This document shows positions 1-7,272 of a stretch of 32,931 bases of DNA, piece by piece (within the stretch, counting starts at the first letter, position 1; the number at the start of each line of letters is the position of its first letter). The notes below the pieces were generated by a model, which did no database searches, was not told where the DNA came from, and was given only the letters and a program-made list of their open reading frames with translations. This DNA comes from CAYYYA01 sp964487895. Lineage in GTDB: Bacteria; Patescibacteriota; Patescibacteriia; UBA1558; 2-01-FULL-52-15. The stretch is from NCBI GenBank assembly GCA_964487895.1, contig CAZASM010000007.1:1-32931 (forward strand). The letters run 5' to 3'. Position numbers and translations under genes: made by a program.

Positions 1-259
<259 letters not shown>

Positions 260-820
260 AGTCAAAAGTAAAAGGTCAAAAGTCAAAAGTTTAGTTGCGC
301 GAAGCGCTTCCTTATTTTTGAGTTTTTAGTTTTGCATTTTGACTTTGAAATAGTTTGAGCTCTTAAGTGCTCGTTGATTTTTTGTGATTTCTGATAACCT
401 CCCGGATTAGGTTTGGTCATCAGAATCGCCCTAGGTTATAAATAACCTAGAACTTGAATTGACATTAACCGTCACATTTTAGTTGTTAATGCTGCTCTGA
501 ACTTATGAAGTTCAGAGTTGTTGATGAATAGGGGGTAGTAATTTAGTAATCAGTAATTAGTAATTTAGAGTTCATTACGAATTACGTCTTACGACTATTA
601 CGCTCCTACTATTTGTTAAGCAACTCTTTGATGACCGTAGGAAATCTTACTTACAGTCAAGAAAAAACAGAAATATCCAAAATATTAGATATTACTGTTT
701 GTTCTCAACTCTTGCGACCGGCAGCTACACCGGACTAAAAAATGAAGTAGTCAATAAGGTTTATGACTAATGATGTAAAGTAAGTTAGAGACGTTACGGT
801 GAAAAGGAACAAGTGTGACT
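260..820 (-). other. rRNA operon leader, non-coding, several hairpins
   Basis: I see no gene in this stretch. Read on the minus strand it is the presumed leader between the promoter at 821-849 and 16S. It contains perfect or near-perfect hairpins at 668-701 (AACAG and ATATC arms), 495-517 (10-bp stem, 3-base loop), 391-423 (imperfect) and 431-450 (CTAGGTTAT arms). There is a TAATTAGTAAT-type low-complexity run at 536-570 and an AAAAGTC array beside 16S at 258-291. The octamer AAGAGTTG occurs twice (minus strand, near 621-628 and 706-713). One copy is followed by GCTTAACAA, which loosely resembles a boxA antitermination element. No tRNA is visible. Confidence 0.7.
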
Positions 821-849
821 ATTGTAGAGGAGTTTTTTGGCTTTGTCAA
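821..849 (-). promoter_or_regulatory. rRNA operon promoter
   Basis: Minus strand: -35 TTGACA (844-849), 17-base spacer, -10 TACAAT (821-826). This is one of the closest sigma-70 matches in the window and faces the 16S gene. Confidence 0.8.
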
Positions 850-892
850 CACCTTTTAGGTCTACGACTACCGAGCTTGGAGAGCCTAGCTG

Positions 893-918
893 AAAAAAGC
901 CCAATATTAGAGCTTTTT
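893..918 (-). terminator. intrinsic terminator after trmD
   Basis: Minus strand AAAAAGCTC, loop TAATATT, GGGCTTTTTT: a 9-bp stem with one G-U pair and a T run. It starts within the trmD stop codon, separating trmD from the rRNA promoter. Confidence 0.75.
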
Positions 919-1588
919 AGTGGATTCTGGTCTGCTTTTTGCTCGATTTCTGACGCCAAGCTTTGATGGCTTGGTGATCGCCAGACAGGAGGACTTTCGG
1001 CACTTTAGAGCCGCGGTAGGTTTCTGGCCGAGTGTAGTGCGGGTGTTCAATGTTTACGTGGTCCTTAGTTATTTCCGAGAAAGATTCATTCTCCACTGAT
1101 TCTTCTTTACCAACTACGCCAGGGATTAAGCGACTGACAGCATCGATGATGCAAGCAGCTGGTAGCTCACCACCGGTGACTACAAAGTTGCCGAGAGAAA
1201 TAGTCTCATCAATATAATCCTCTATCCGAGCATCAATAGCTTCATAACGTCCAGCGATAAAGATTAGTCGTTTATATTTCGCCAGACGCTTAGCTTCCAA
1301 CTGGTTAAATGTTGTACCTTGCGGAGCTAGTAAAATAACTCGAGTGGACTTATTTTTTTTCGGATAAATCTTTTTCAAGGCTTTGTGTACGACGTCAACT
1401 TTCATTACCATACCGGCGCCGCCGCCATAGGGCGAGTCATCGACATTTTGATGTTTGCCACTGGCACTCTGGCGGATGTCATGGGTCTTAATTGATATTA
1501 ACTTCTTCTGCTGGCCACGCTTAAGAATAGATTCATTGAAATAGGAATCTAAGGAGTGAGGGAAGATTGTCAGGAGGTCAAATTGCAT
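917..1588 (-). CDS. trmD: tRNA (guanine-37 N1) methyltransferase TrmD
   Basis: TrmD uses S-adenosylmethionine to methylate N1 of G37 next to the anticodon, which prevents +1 frameshifting. The 223-aa protein has the SPOUT trefoil-knot motifs: APQG (88-91), a GRYEAID segment (113-119; the family usually has GRYEG), and SLGNFVVTGGELPA (131-144). The C-terminal HPHYTRPETYRG follows around 182-193. I place the start at the ATG at 1588 (MQFDLL), because the 12 codons upstream begin with GTG inside a terminator stem and are unlike TrmD. A TATACT box ends six bases before this ATG and no Shine-Dalgarno is seen, so the mRNA is probably leaderless. A terminator separates it from khpA upstream. Confidence 0.96.
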   Translation of the reverse strand: MQFDLLTIFPHSLDSYFNESILKRGQQKKLISIKTHDIRQSASGKHQNVDDSPYGGGAGMVMKVDVVHKALKKIYPKKNKSTRVILLAPQGTTFNQLEAKRLAKYKRLIFIAGRYEAIDARIEDYIDETISLGNFVVTGGELPAACIIDAVSRLIPGVVGKEESVENESFSEITKDHVNIEHPHYTRPETYRGSKVPKVLLSGDHQAIKAWRQKSSKKQTRIH

Positions 1589-1613
1589 AATATTAGTATA
1601 CAGACAAACTAAA

Positions 1614-1669
1614 ACAAAAACCACTCGGTTGATCCCTCGTTATTACTTGGGAAGGCGTGTGGTTTTTGT
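1614..1669 (-). terminator. terminator between khpA and trmD
   Basis: Perfect 11-bp inverted repeat ACAAAAACCAC (1614-1624) / GTGGTTTTTGT (1659-1669), with a T-rich tail on the minus strand. It could end khpA transcription just before the trmD -10 box. Confidence 0.6.
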
Positions 1670-1681
1670 TGGGTTGTAATT

Positions 1682-2008
1682 TTACAGTTTCAGATCGTCA
1701 ACGTTTGAGTCCATAGCTGGTTGCTCAGAAGACATCGGAGCGCTATTTGGACGGCGTGAACCTTCTGGTTCATAGATCTTCAAGTTTACGCGGGAGTTAT
1801 TCTTAGCTCCGACGACGCGTAATAGAGTGCGGAGAGAGCGTGCAGTCTGACCTTCACGACCAATGATTTGGCCCATGTCAGCTGGGTTCACTTTCAGGGT
1901 TAGGAGTACGCCCATTTCATCTACCGTGCGGTCGATGGAGACGTCATTCGGATTATCAACTAGAGTCTTAACCACGTACTCTATGAATTCCAGGTCTTTT
2001 TCTGCCAT
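1682..2008 (-). CDS. khpA: KH-domain RNA-binding protein (KhpA/YlqC family)
   Basis: A single type-II KH domain. The nucleic-acid-binding GxxG loop is G50-R-E-G53 within IIGREGQTARSLRTLL. KhpA proteins bind RNA and usually lie between rpsP and trmD or rimM, as here. At 108 aa it is about 30 residues longer than typical KhpA (near 75-80). The extra C-terminal tail (from about residue 80) is rich in Ser, Pro and acidic residues and looks disordered. The ATG has no clear Shine-Dalgarno. A promoter with an extended -10 is visible at 2067-2094. It is not clearly co-transcribed with trmD because a terminator lies between them. Confidence 0.92.
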   Translation of the reverse strand: MAEKDLEFIEYVVKTLVDNPNDVSIDRTVDEMGVLLTLKVNPADMGQIIGREGQTARSLRTLLRVVGAKNNSRVNLKIYEPEGSRRPNSAPMSSEQPAMDSNVDDLKL

Positions 2009-2066
2009 GCATTTATACTTACTTTTTTAAGATCTTTGATTGCTTCTTTGGACAATCATGAAATAT

Positions 2067-2094
2067 ACTTTAGCATGATTTTATAAAATGTCAA
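2067..2094 (-). promoter_or_regulatory. promoter for khpA
   Basis: Minus strand TTGACA (2089-2094), 16-base spacer, extended -10 TGC-TAAAGT (2067-2072 plus TGC). A 7-bp inverted repeat AATCATG/CATGATT brackets the -10 box. Confidence 0.55.
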
Positions 2095-2116
2095 TTCTGG
2101 TAAGGCGATGACTTTC

Positions 2117-2145
2117 TTGACGTTTTAAAAGTTTTATTGTATTGT
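2117..2145 (+). promoter_or_regulatory. promoter of the 2205 small gene
   Basis: TTGACG (2117-2122), 17-base spacer, TATTGT (2140-2145). Predicted leader of about 53 bases before the ATG at 2205. Confidence 0.6.
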
Positions 2146-2204
2146 AGCGATTAGTTTTGTACAAGTTTCGTTGAGCCCTCACTGGTCTGTATGCGGAGGA
2201 TGAT

Positions 2205-2411
2205 ATGGCGCAGTCAGCAAGAAGAGAGATGAGAATTTTCACCACTCAGATCTATGGGTTTGAGACGTTACCACCGGGGTTAATTCCGGTGACCAAAGCG
2301 ATGAAACATCACCCATTAACTCCTGAGGAAGAGTTGTGGTTGGCAGAAGACAATGCCACTCCGATTCCCTCACCTCTGCGTAGAGGAAAATTCCGCATGC
2401 GGACAGAGTGA
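2205..2411 (+). CDS. small SD-led protein of unknown function (68 aa)
   Basis: I do not recognise this family. The 68-aa product has a basic N-terminus (AQSARREMR), a middle with TPEEELWLAED, and a basic C-terminus (RRGKFRMR). No signal peptide or membrane segment is visible. It has its own promoter (2117-2145), a strong Shine-Dalgarno (GGAGGA, 2195-2200) four bases before the ATG, and a terminator right after (2434-2469). It is therefore a complete single-gene unit placed antisense to the khpA and rpsP genes around it. It belongs to the set of plus-strand SD-led small genes seen repeatedly in this window. Reality as a gene is well supported; function is unknown. Confidence 0.75.
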   Translation: MAQSARREMRIFTTQIYGFETLPPGLIPVTKAMKHHPLTPEEELWLAEDNATPIPSPLRRGKFRMRTE

Positions 2412-2433
2412 GTGGTAAGATTTACCCGTCGTG

Positions 2434-2469
2434 AAAAGCCGTCAGCACAATTATGTTGTCGGCTTTTTT
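2434..2469 (+). terminator. terminator of the 2205 small gene
   Basis: AAAAGCCG (2434-2441) pairs with CGGCTTTT (2460-2467), with an inner ACAA/TTGT helix and a T run. Confidence 0.75.
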
Positions 2470-2508
2470 CTATGAAAAAAAGCGCGTATCTTTAATTCTT
2501 CAAGATAC

Positions 2509-2540
2509 AAAAAACCTCCATCGATTGATAGAGGTTTTTT
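2509..2540 (-). terminator. terminator of rpsP
   Basis: AAAAAACCTC (2509-2518) / GAGGTTTTTT (2531-2540), 12-base loop, followed by a T run on the minus strand. It lies just past the rpsP stop. Confidence 0.8.
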
Positions 2541-2549
2541 AGATTTTAT

Positions 2550-2975
2550 TTATTCTTTTGCTGGTTCTGCTGGAGTAGCTTCTTCGGCTTCTGTCTGAGG
2601 AGTTTCTTCTACTACAGCTTCGACTGGTGCCTCTTCAACCTTAGCATCAGCTACAGGAGTTGGTTCAACCGGCTTTGGCTTGGCCTTCTCAATTTTAGCT
2701 GCGCGATTCTTGGAGATGAAGACTGATTTTTCTTTGTCTCCTTTGATGACGCCTTCTTTAACAAGAAGGTTATTGACTGAGTTGGAGGTCTGCGCGCCCA
2801 CGCTGATCCAATAGGTGATACGGTCAGCTTTCAGAGTCGCTACTTTGGTCTGTGGATCGTAGTGACCCAATTGTTCCAAGTAGGTGCCCCAGGTATCTTT
2901 GGTCTTCTCGGAAATAATCAGGCGGTAGAAGGGTTTCTTCTTTTTGCCAATACGAGAAAATCGTATAGTTAACAT
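2550..2975 (-). CDS. rpsP: 30S ribosomal protein S16 with acidic C-terminal tail
   Basis: Small-subunit ribosomal protein. The first 80-85 residues follow the S16 pattern: MLTIRFSRIGKKKKPFYRLI, then LEQLGHYDPQ, then the RITYWISVGAQTS helix. S16 is usually 80-100 aa. Here 141 aa are present because of a roughly 45-residue tail of Ala, Pro, Glu and Val (about 96-141) that is low-complexity and probably disordered. The ATG has no evident SD. The strong promoter at 3099-3127 gives a leader of about 115 bases with two small perfect hairpins (3027-3043 and 2989-3001) that could regulate it. Confidence 0.95.
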   Translation of the reverse strand: MLTIRFSRIGKKKKPFYRLIISEKTKDTWGTYLEQLGHYDPQTKVATLKADRITYWISVGAQTSNSVNNLLVKEGVIKGDKEKSVFISKNRAAKIEKAKPKPVEPTPVADAKVEEAPVEAVVEETPQTEAEEATPAEPAKE

Positions 2976-3098
2976 AGTGTTTTTTGTTCGAGCTGAGCTC
3001 GATTAATTATTCTGTCTTTCCGATTCACCACGTTCGACGTGGTTACAGTTTCGCGCTGGGGGAAAGAATCAAATATCAAGTAGAATATTGATAGGCGG

Positions 3099-3127
3099 AT
3101 ATTACTATAAGAGGGGGAGATTGTCAA
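3099..3127 (-). promoter_or_regulatory. promoter of rpsP
   Basis: Minus strand TTGACA (3122-3127), 17-base spacer, TAATAT (3099-3104). Near consensus. It lies at the edge of a palindromic element. Confidence 0.7.
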
Positions 3128-3139
3128 TAATGTCGCTCC

Positions 3140-3262
3140 GCGAGGGCTCACTTTTGCGAACAAAAGTAAGCAAAATTCTTGGGGGTTTTCAAATCGCGTT
3201 TCGACGATTTGATGTTTTCTGTCTTGGTATGGCTCGAGTGAAAACCCCCAAACCCCCAGGGT
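3140..3262. repeat. palindromic MITE-like element
   Basis: Non-coding stretch between the rpsP promoter and the pterin dehydratase. It has a perfect 13-bp inverted repeat TTGGGGGTTTTCA (3179-3191) / TGAAAACCCCCAA (3239-3251). Inside is an AAATCG/CGATTT hairpin (around 3191-3210). Beside it is a hairpin ACTTTTG-CGAA-CAAAAGT (3150-3167). No transposase is present, so it may be a non-autonomous element or a folded spacer. A short open frame crosses it but looks spurious. Confidence 0.45.
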
Positions 3263-3288
3263 TCAGCGTTGAAGAGGTTGAATTGCTC

Positions 3289-3627
3289 TTATCTCAATTC
3301 GTCAATTTTTGCCGCTAGGATAAAATCATTTTCAGATAAACCTTTAACCGCGTGGGTCCAGAGTTCGATATCGGCTCGGCCCCAGGTGAAGTGGATTGTC
3401 GGATGATGACCTTCTGCTTCGGCTAATTGGCCGACCTTATTTATAAATTCCATTGTCTTCAGATAATCTTCTTGCTTGAAGGTTTTCCAAAGGTGTCCGT
3501 CAGGTTTGATTTCCCAGTCAGAGATTTGCTTTAGTAATTCTTGTGCTTGATCAGCTGGCATGGCCGGTCCGCCGATCTCACATGGGCTGCACTTTTTTTG
3601 GGTCAGGGGAGTGTTTGCGAGGTTCAT
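3289..3627 (-). CDS. 4a-hydroxytetrahydrobiopterin dehydratase (PCD/DCoH)
   Basis: Pterin-4a-carbinolamine dehydratase, which dehydrates 4a-hydroxytetrahydrobiopterin. The 112-aa product carries the family signature around GHHPTIHFTWGRADIELWTH (73-92): His74-His75-Pro76 and His79 are the expected active-site residues, and the GLSENDFILAAKID helix follows. The upstream ATG at 3627 is preferred over a start 10 codons earlier because the N-terminus MNLANTPL...C..C matches family proteins. No aromatic amino-acid hydroxylase is in the window, so its substrate here is unclear. Some PCDs are thought to act in other pterin or cofactor contexts. A folded repeat (3652-3709) separates it from smc upstream. 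Confidence 0.9.
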   Translation of the reverse strand: MNLANTPLTQKKCSPCEIGGPAMPADQAQELLKQISDWEIKPDGHLWKTFKQEDYLKTMEFINKVGQLAEAEGHHPTIHFTWGRADIELWTHAVKGLSENDFILAAKIDELR

Positions 3628-3651
3628 ATGTGTTTGATAAAACTGATTTAG

Positions 3652-3709
3652 AACCACCCCGGTCTTGAGGACCTGCCCCTCCTTTTAAAAGGAGGGGAAA
3701 GGGGTGGTT
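3652..3709. repeat. three-helix palindromic repeat, copy 1
   Basis: Outer arms AACCACCCC (3652-3660) / GGGGTGGTT (3701-3709) enclose a GGTC/GACC hairpin (3661-3672) and a palindrome with CCCCTCC/GGAGGGG arms (3676-3697). It folds as a three-way junction. A nearly identical copy lies at 25988-26043, so this is a dispersed element and not just a terminator. Confidence 0.8.
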
Positions 3710-3712
3710 GGA

Positions 3713-6292
3713 CTACGCCGCGATTTTATCAGCTTCACTAAAGTTCACCGACAGCAGTCGTGAAATACCATCATCGCCCATAGTAACTCCGTAGAGAATT
3801 TTGGCATTATGCATGGTAGCGCGATTGTGAGTGATGGCGATAAATTGAGTTTTGTCTGAGAGTTCACTGATGATATCAGCGAAGCGGATAGAGTTGGCTT
3901 CATCTAAGGCCGCGTCTACTTCATCAAGCAATACAAACGGTGAAGGATTATTAGCAATAATAGCGGAAATCAGAGCGATAGCTGTCAGCGCTTTCTCACC
4001 ACCAGAGAGCATATTAATTCCTGATAGTTTCTTGCCCGGAGGTGTAGCGATGATTTCAATGCCATAATCAAGCGATTCAAACGTCAGTTTTTTCTTATCC
4101 TCCGGATCCACAGTAGAGTCGGCATTTCCCCCTTGCTCCTTACTACTTTCTTCCTGCTCCTGCTCTTCCGGCTCATGCATCTCCAAAATCAACTTAGCAT
4201 TACCACCGCTAAATAATTTCTTGAAATATTTACCAAAGTAATTATTAATGTGAACGAAGTTTTCGTTAAATTGTTTGGCGATAGTTTCGTCTAATTCTTT
4301 AATCAATTTTTTCAGTGAACCCATGGCTTCATTGAGATCAGTGGTCTGTTGCGTCAGGAACTCATGACGTTCTTTGACTTCCTTGTATTCTGTCAAAGTA
4401 CTTTCATCGATACTACCGACGATAGCTAGCTGACGTTTCAGGTCTAAGATTTTACTACGCACTTCTTCAGCATTGAGAGTTTGTACTTTAGTGGCTTGGA
4501 AGCTGGGGAATTCTTCCGCTATTTCTCGAGACAAATCTTCGTTACGCGTTTCTAGCTTGGCCAGCTCCACATTATATTTATTAACTTCAGTGGAGATTAA
4601 ATTATAATCGTATTGTAAACGGCTGTACTGTTTCTGCCACTCCAGAATTTTCGTCTTTTTAACTTCTTCTAATTGATTGAAAGAAGAAATTTGCGCGGTT
4701 AAAGTTTCAATTTCTTTAGCTAAGGTTAGTTGCTTGGTGCTGAGGTTAGCTAGCTCTTTTTCATTCACGACCGAGCCAGAGCCTGTTTGTTCGATCTGTT
4801 CTTGTAGCTTATGGCTTTCCTGTTTGGTTTCTTGCAATTGTTGTTCAATAGTCTGTAACTCGTGTTTGAGTTGCTGATCGTTCATGCGAGCTTCTTGGAG
4901 CTCGCTGTTGAGTTTATCCTTATCAGCTGACAGAGATTGAAAAGAGGTGACAATTTCCTGCTGGGAGGTAGTGGGTTTATTGCGAATTTTGCCGATGAAA
5001 ATATTGAGCTTGCTGGTAAAGCCTTGCCAGAGACGTTGCAGTTCTTGCCAGTTATCACCTTTGTGTACCAAGGTTTGTAATGATTGCATCTCGGTTTCTA
5101 GTTGAGCTGCCTCATCAATCAATTCCGCTAGATGTTGCTCTGGTGAGGCGTTTTTCGAGAGAGCTGTTTCAGCTTGCTTCCAGCTGCGACTAATTTCCTG
5201 CCAGCGTGTATCTAGTTGCTTTAGCTGTTTGGCGACGGTGTCAGCACGGTGTTTGGTCTCGTCAAGACTGATGGTCAGTTTCTGTTCTTTATTTTTCAAA
5301 ACATCGAGACGCCCCTGCAGCCAGACAACATCTTGCTGGCCAGTTTTCATCAACTCTAAATCACGACTGCCTTCGAGGCGAGTTTTTTCGCGACTAAGAA
5401 TATTGTATTCGTCTTGCAAGGAAGTTAGTTTTCTCTGCAGTAAATCAAATTCCTCTGAACGAGTCGGTCCTGTTGATTGTCCTTCCAATTGATGCTGAAT
5501 ACCGTCTAGTTCGGTTTTGATCTTTTGTAATTTAACTTCTTCGGTTGTCTTGTTCTTTTTCGTTTGTGTTAGCTCAGTAGAGAGATTAGCAGTCAGATAA
5601 GAATAATAATGTGTCTGCGCTTCATGCAAATTAGTTTCTAGCTCTTCTTTGATTTCCAGACGCTTGACCTGACGTGCCAATGAGCGTAAGCGGGGAGTAA
5701 TTTCCTGCAGGACTTGATCTGCTTGCAACAAATTCTCATGCGTGGCTAATAATTTATTGACCGCTTGATCTTTTTTCATCTGATACTGCTTCACACCCGT
5801 AGCTTCATCAAAAAAATCTTTGCGTTCTTGAGCAGACAACGTTAAAAGATGATCAACTGTGCCTTGGCCGATGACACTGTAGGATTTCTGACCAATGCGA
5901 GACTTAGCTAGAAGGATCTGAATATCAGCTAGACGGACTTTGGTATTGTTTAATAAATATTCACTCTCACCATCTCGATAGATCTTGCGTGTGATTACAA
6001 TCTGGTCGTAATCAATAGGCGCTTGCTTATCGCTATTGTCCAGATACATATCTACTTGAGCGAAACTCAAGCGTGACTTTTTATCCGAGCCGGCGAAGAT
6101 GACGTCGTCAGATTTTTTGCCTCGTAATAATTTAATACTTTGCTCACCGAGTACCCAGCGGACAGCGTCAGCTACATTAGATTTACCAGAGCCATTGGGA
6201 CCGACGATAGAGGTCAGCTCACGATTAAAAACCAACTGAGTAGGGTTGGCGAACGATTTGAAGCCTTGGATTTCGAGTTTCTGGAGGTACAT
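3713..6292 (-). CDS. smc: SMC chromosome segregation ATPase, short form without a recognisable hinge
   Basis: Structural maintenance of chromosomes protein; ATP-driven DNA loop organiser. The N-terminal head has Walker A GPNGSGKS (31-38). The C-terminal head has the ABC signature LSGGEK (762-767), Walker B VLLDE (787-791) with DEVDAALDEAN, and the H-loop AITHN. Between them is coiled coil (about 165-700). At 859 aa it is roughly 300 residues shorter than usual (near 1150-1190). I see no globular hinge with conserved glycines. In the middle there is instead a short Trp-rich segment, WQELQRLWQGFTSKLNIFIG (415-434). An acidic insert with EEQEQEE lies before the C-terminal head. No scpA or scpB is nearby. 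RecN and Rad50 are less likely because the first 60 residues are typical of SMC. Confidence 0.93.
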   Translation of the reverse strand: MYLQKLEIQGFKSFANPTQLVFNRELTSIVGPNGSGKSNVADAVRWVLGEQSIKLLRGKKSDDVIFAGSDKKSRLSFAQVDMYLDNSDKQAPIDYDQIVITRKIYRDGESEYLLNNTKVRLADIQILLAKSRIGQKSYSVIGQGTVDHLLTLSAQERKDFFDEATGVKQYQMKKDQAVNKLLATHENLLQADQVLQEITPRLRSLARQVKRLEIKEELETNLHEAQTHYYSYLTANLSTELTQTKKNKTTEEVKLQKIKTELDGIQHQLEGQSTGPTRSEEFDLLQRKLTSLQDEYNILSREKTRLEGSRDLELMKTGQQDVVWLQGRLDVLKNKEQKLTISLDETKHRADTVAKQLKQLDTRWQEISRSWKQAETALSKNASPEQHLAELIDEAAQLETEMQSLQTLVHKGDNWQELQRLWQGFTSKLNIFIGKIRNKPTTSQQEIVTSFQSLSADKDKLNSELQEARMNDQQLKHELQTIEQQLQETKQESHKLQEQIEQTGSGSVVNEKELANLSTKQLTLAKEIETLTAQISSFNQLEEVKKTKILEWQKQYSRLQYDYNLISTEVNKYNVELAKLETRNEDLSREIAEEFPSFQATKVQTLNAEEVRSKILDLKRQLAIVGSIDESTLTEYKEVKERHEFLTQQTTDLNEAMGSLKKLIKELDETIAKQFNENFVHINNYFGKYFKKLFSGGNAKLILEMHEPEEQEQEESSKEQGGNADSTVDPEDKKKLTFESLDYGIEIIATPPGKKLSGINMLSGGEKALTAIALISAIIANNPSPFVLLDEVDAALDEANSIRFADIISELSDKTQFIAITHNRATMHNAKILYGVTMGDDGISRLLSVNFSEADKIAA

Positions 6293-6322
6293 GAGTAGTT
6301 TGGTAGATGGGTAGCTTGGTAG

Positions 6323-6350
6323 TTACTATGATTCCTTTAATGACTGCCAA
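6323..6350 (-). promoter_or_regulatory. possible promoter of smc
   Basis: Minus strand TTGGCA (6345-6350), 16-base spacer, TAGTAA (6323-6328). A weak match, given only because smc must start within this short divergent spacer. Confidence 0.35.
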
Positions 6351-6398
6351 ATAATACCATTTTTTGGCTAATTCGACTATAGAAAGTGACCAATAAGA

Positions 6399-6428
6399 TT
6401 GACCGAATAGGTGTTAATGTGGTATTAG
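6399..6428 (+). promoter_or_regulatory. promoter of the 6488-7118 gene pair
   Basis: TTGACC (6399-6404), 18-base spacer, TATTAG (6423-6428). Predicted leader about 53 bases. Confidence 0.5.
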
Positions 6429-6487
6429 TAGGTTCTAACAGTTCATTTTTTTCTGCTATTTACACGATAACTCCGGAGGTCGTCACC

Positions 6488-6832
6488 ATGTCCGATCTTA
6501 GAGAGGCTTTGTTGCGAGCCAAGTTGGTTCGTCAGGACAGGGAGTTACAGACGAGTGTTACTCAGCGTCGGATGTCTGCCCCTGAGCCACAATCTGATCA
6601 GATGCTGGATCTGGAACTGGCCGAAACTATTCCAGCTTTTCTGACCGTAGCCAGACGAATTCTTCTGCTTAATCCTGAGGAGATTCATCGAGTCGTGATC
6701 AACGCGCAACGGCTTCAAGGTAAGCCAGGGAGTGCGAAGTTTCTCGCTCTGCTGACCAAGTTACAAACTGATCTTGGGCGTCATGGACGTGGAGCTCATG
6801 GTAGGATAATTCGAGCTGCCTTGCCAGACTAA
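6488..6832 (+). CDS. small SD-led protein of unknown function (114 aa)
   Basis: Unrecognised 114-aa, probably all-helical, soluble protein. It starts MSDLREALLRAKLVRQDREL, has an acidic to hydrophobic middle (LELAETIPAFLTVARRILLL) and a basic end (GRHGRGAHGRIIRA). An in-frame ATG exists 34 codons upstream, but the GGAGG (6475-6479), eight bases before the ATG at 6488, decides the start. The next gene follows after 13 bases with its own SD, so the two form a dicistronic unit ended by the terminator at 7140-7180. The coding sequence looks more GC-rich than neighbouring smc. No function is proposed. Confidence 0.75.
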   Translation: MSDLREALLRAKLVRQDRELQTSVTQRRMSAPEPQSDQMLDLELAETIPAFLTVARRILLLNPEEIHRVVINAQRLQGKPGSAKFLALLTKLQTDLGRHGRGAHGRIIRAALPD

Positions 6833-6845
6833 ACCGGAGGAGTCC

Positions 6846-7118
6846 ATGTTAACCAAGTTGGAAGAGTTTCGAGCCTTAATACAGCAAGGGTATTTGATGA
6901 CCGCTTTCAATAACCTGAAAGAGTTTCATCTTGCTCAAGCCGCTGGTGGTCAGAGGTGGAATCAAGTGAATACCATGGCCACCGAACTCTGCCGCGCTTT
7001 TCTGGCTAAAGGTATGTTCTCAAGGGCCAGTAAAGTAGCAGAATACGCTTCCGGTGTCACAGCTGTTACTTTGGCCGCAGAGATTATTCAAGCCAAAGCG
7101 AGGCTCGTTCAGCAATGA
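6846..7118 (+). CDS. small SD-led protein of unknown function (90 aa)
   Basis: Second gene of the pair. The 90-aa product is predicted helical: LTKLEEFRALIQQGYLMTAF, then AEYASGVTAVTLAAEIIQAKA. The helix-turn-helix spacing recalls a TPR-like hairpin, but this is only an impression. SD GGAGG (6836-6840) lies five bases before the ATG, directly after the stop of the previous gene, so translational coupling is likely. It ends 21 bases before a strong terminator. Confidence 0.75.
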   Translation: MLTKLEEFRALIQQGYLMTAFNNLKEFHLAQAAGGQRWNQVNTMATELCRAFLAKGMFSRASKVAEYASGVTAVTLAAEIIQAKARLVQQ

Positions 7119-7139
7119 GTAACTGTGTGTTTAGGTACG

Positions 7140-7180
7140 AACCGGCTTTTCTTTCGAGAGAGCCGGTTTTCTAATTTTTT
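7140..7180 (+). terminator. terminator of the 6488-7118 pair
   Basis: AACCGGCT (7140-7147) / AGCCGGTT (7161-7168) followed by TTCTAATTTTTT. Confidence 0.85.
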
Positions 7181-7193
7181 TAAATTATAATTC

Positions 7194-7223
7194 TTGACGG
7201 CAGAAGGTATCTATGGTTATATA
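7194..7223 (+). promoter_or_regulatory. promoter of the 7273 small gene
   Basis: TTGACG (7194-7199), 17-18 base spacer, TTATAT/TATATA (7217-7223). Confidence 0.65.
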
Positions 7224-7272
7224 GAGCCTTATTCGTTGTTTTAACATAGTTCTAGAACCAAGGAGGGCGGGG

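Noticed and set aside
1589..1624. GTG start of trmD 12 codons upstream
   Set aside because: These codons form part of a terminator stem and do not match TrmD, whose N-terminus begins at MQFDLLTIFP.
3088..3318. 76-codon plus-strand open frame between rpsP and the pterin dehydratase
   Set aside because: It crosses the palindromic element and the rpsP promoter, lacks an SD and ends within the neighbouring gene. It looks like a chance frame.
6386..6487. N-terminal extension of the 6488 gene
   Set aside because: The upstream ATG lies on the predicted -35 box and has no SD, while the inner ATG has GGAGG eight bases before it.
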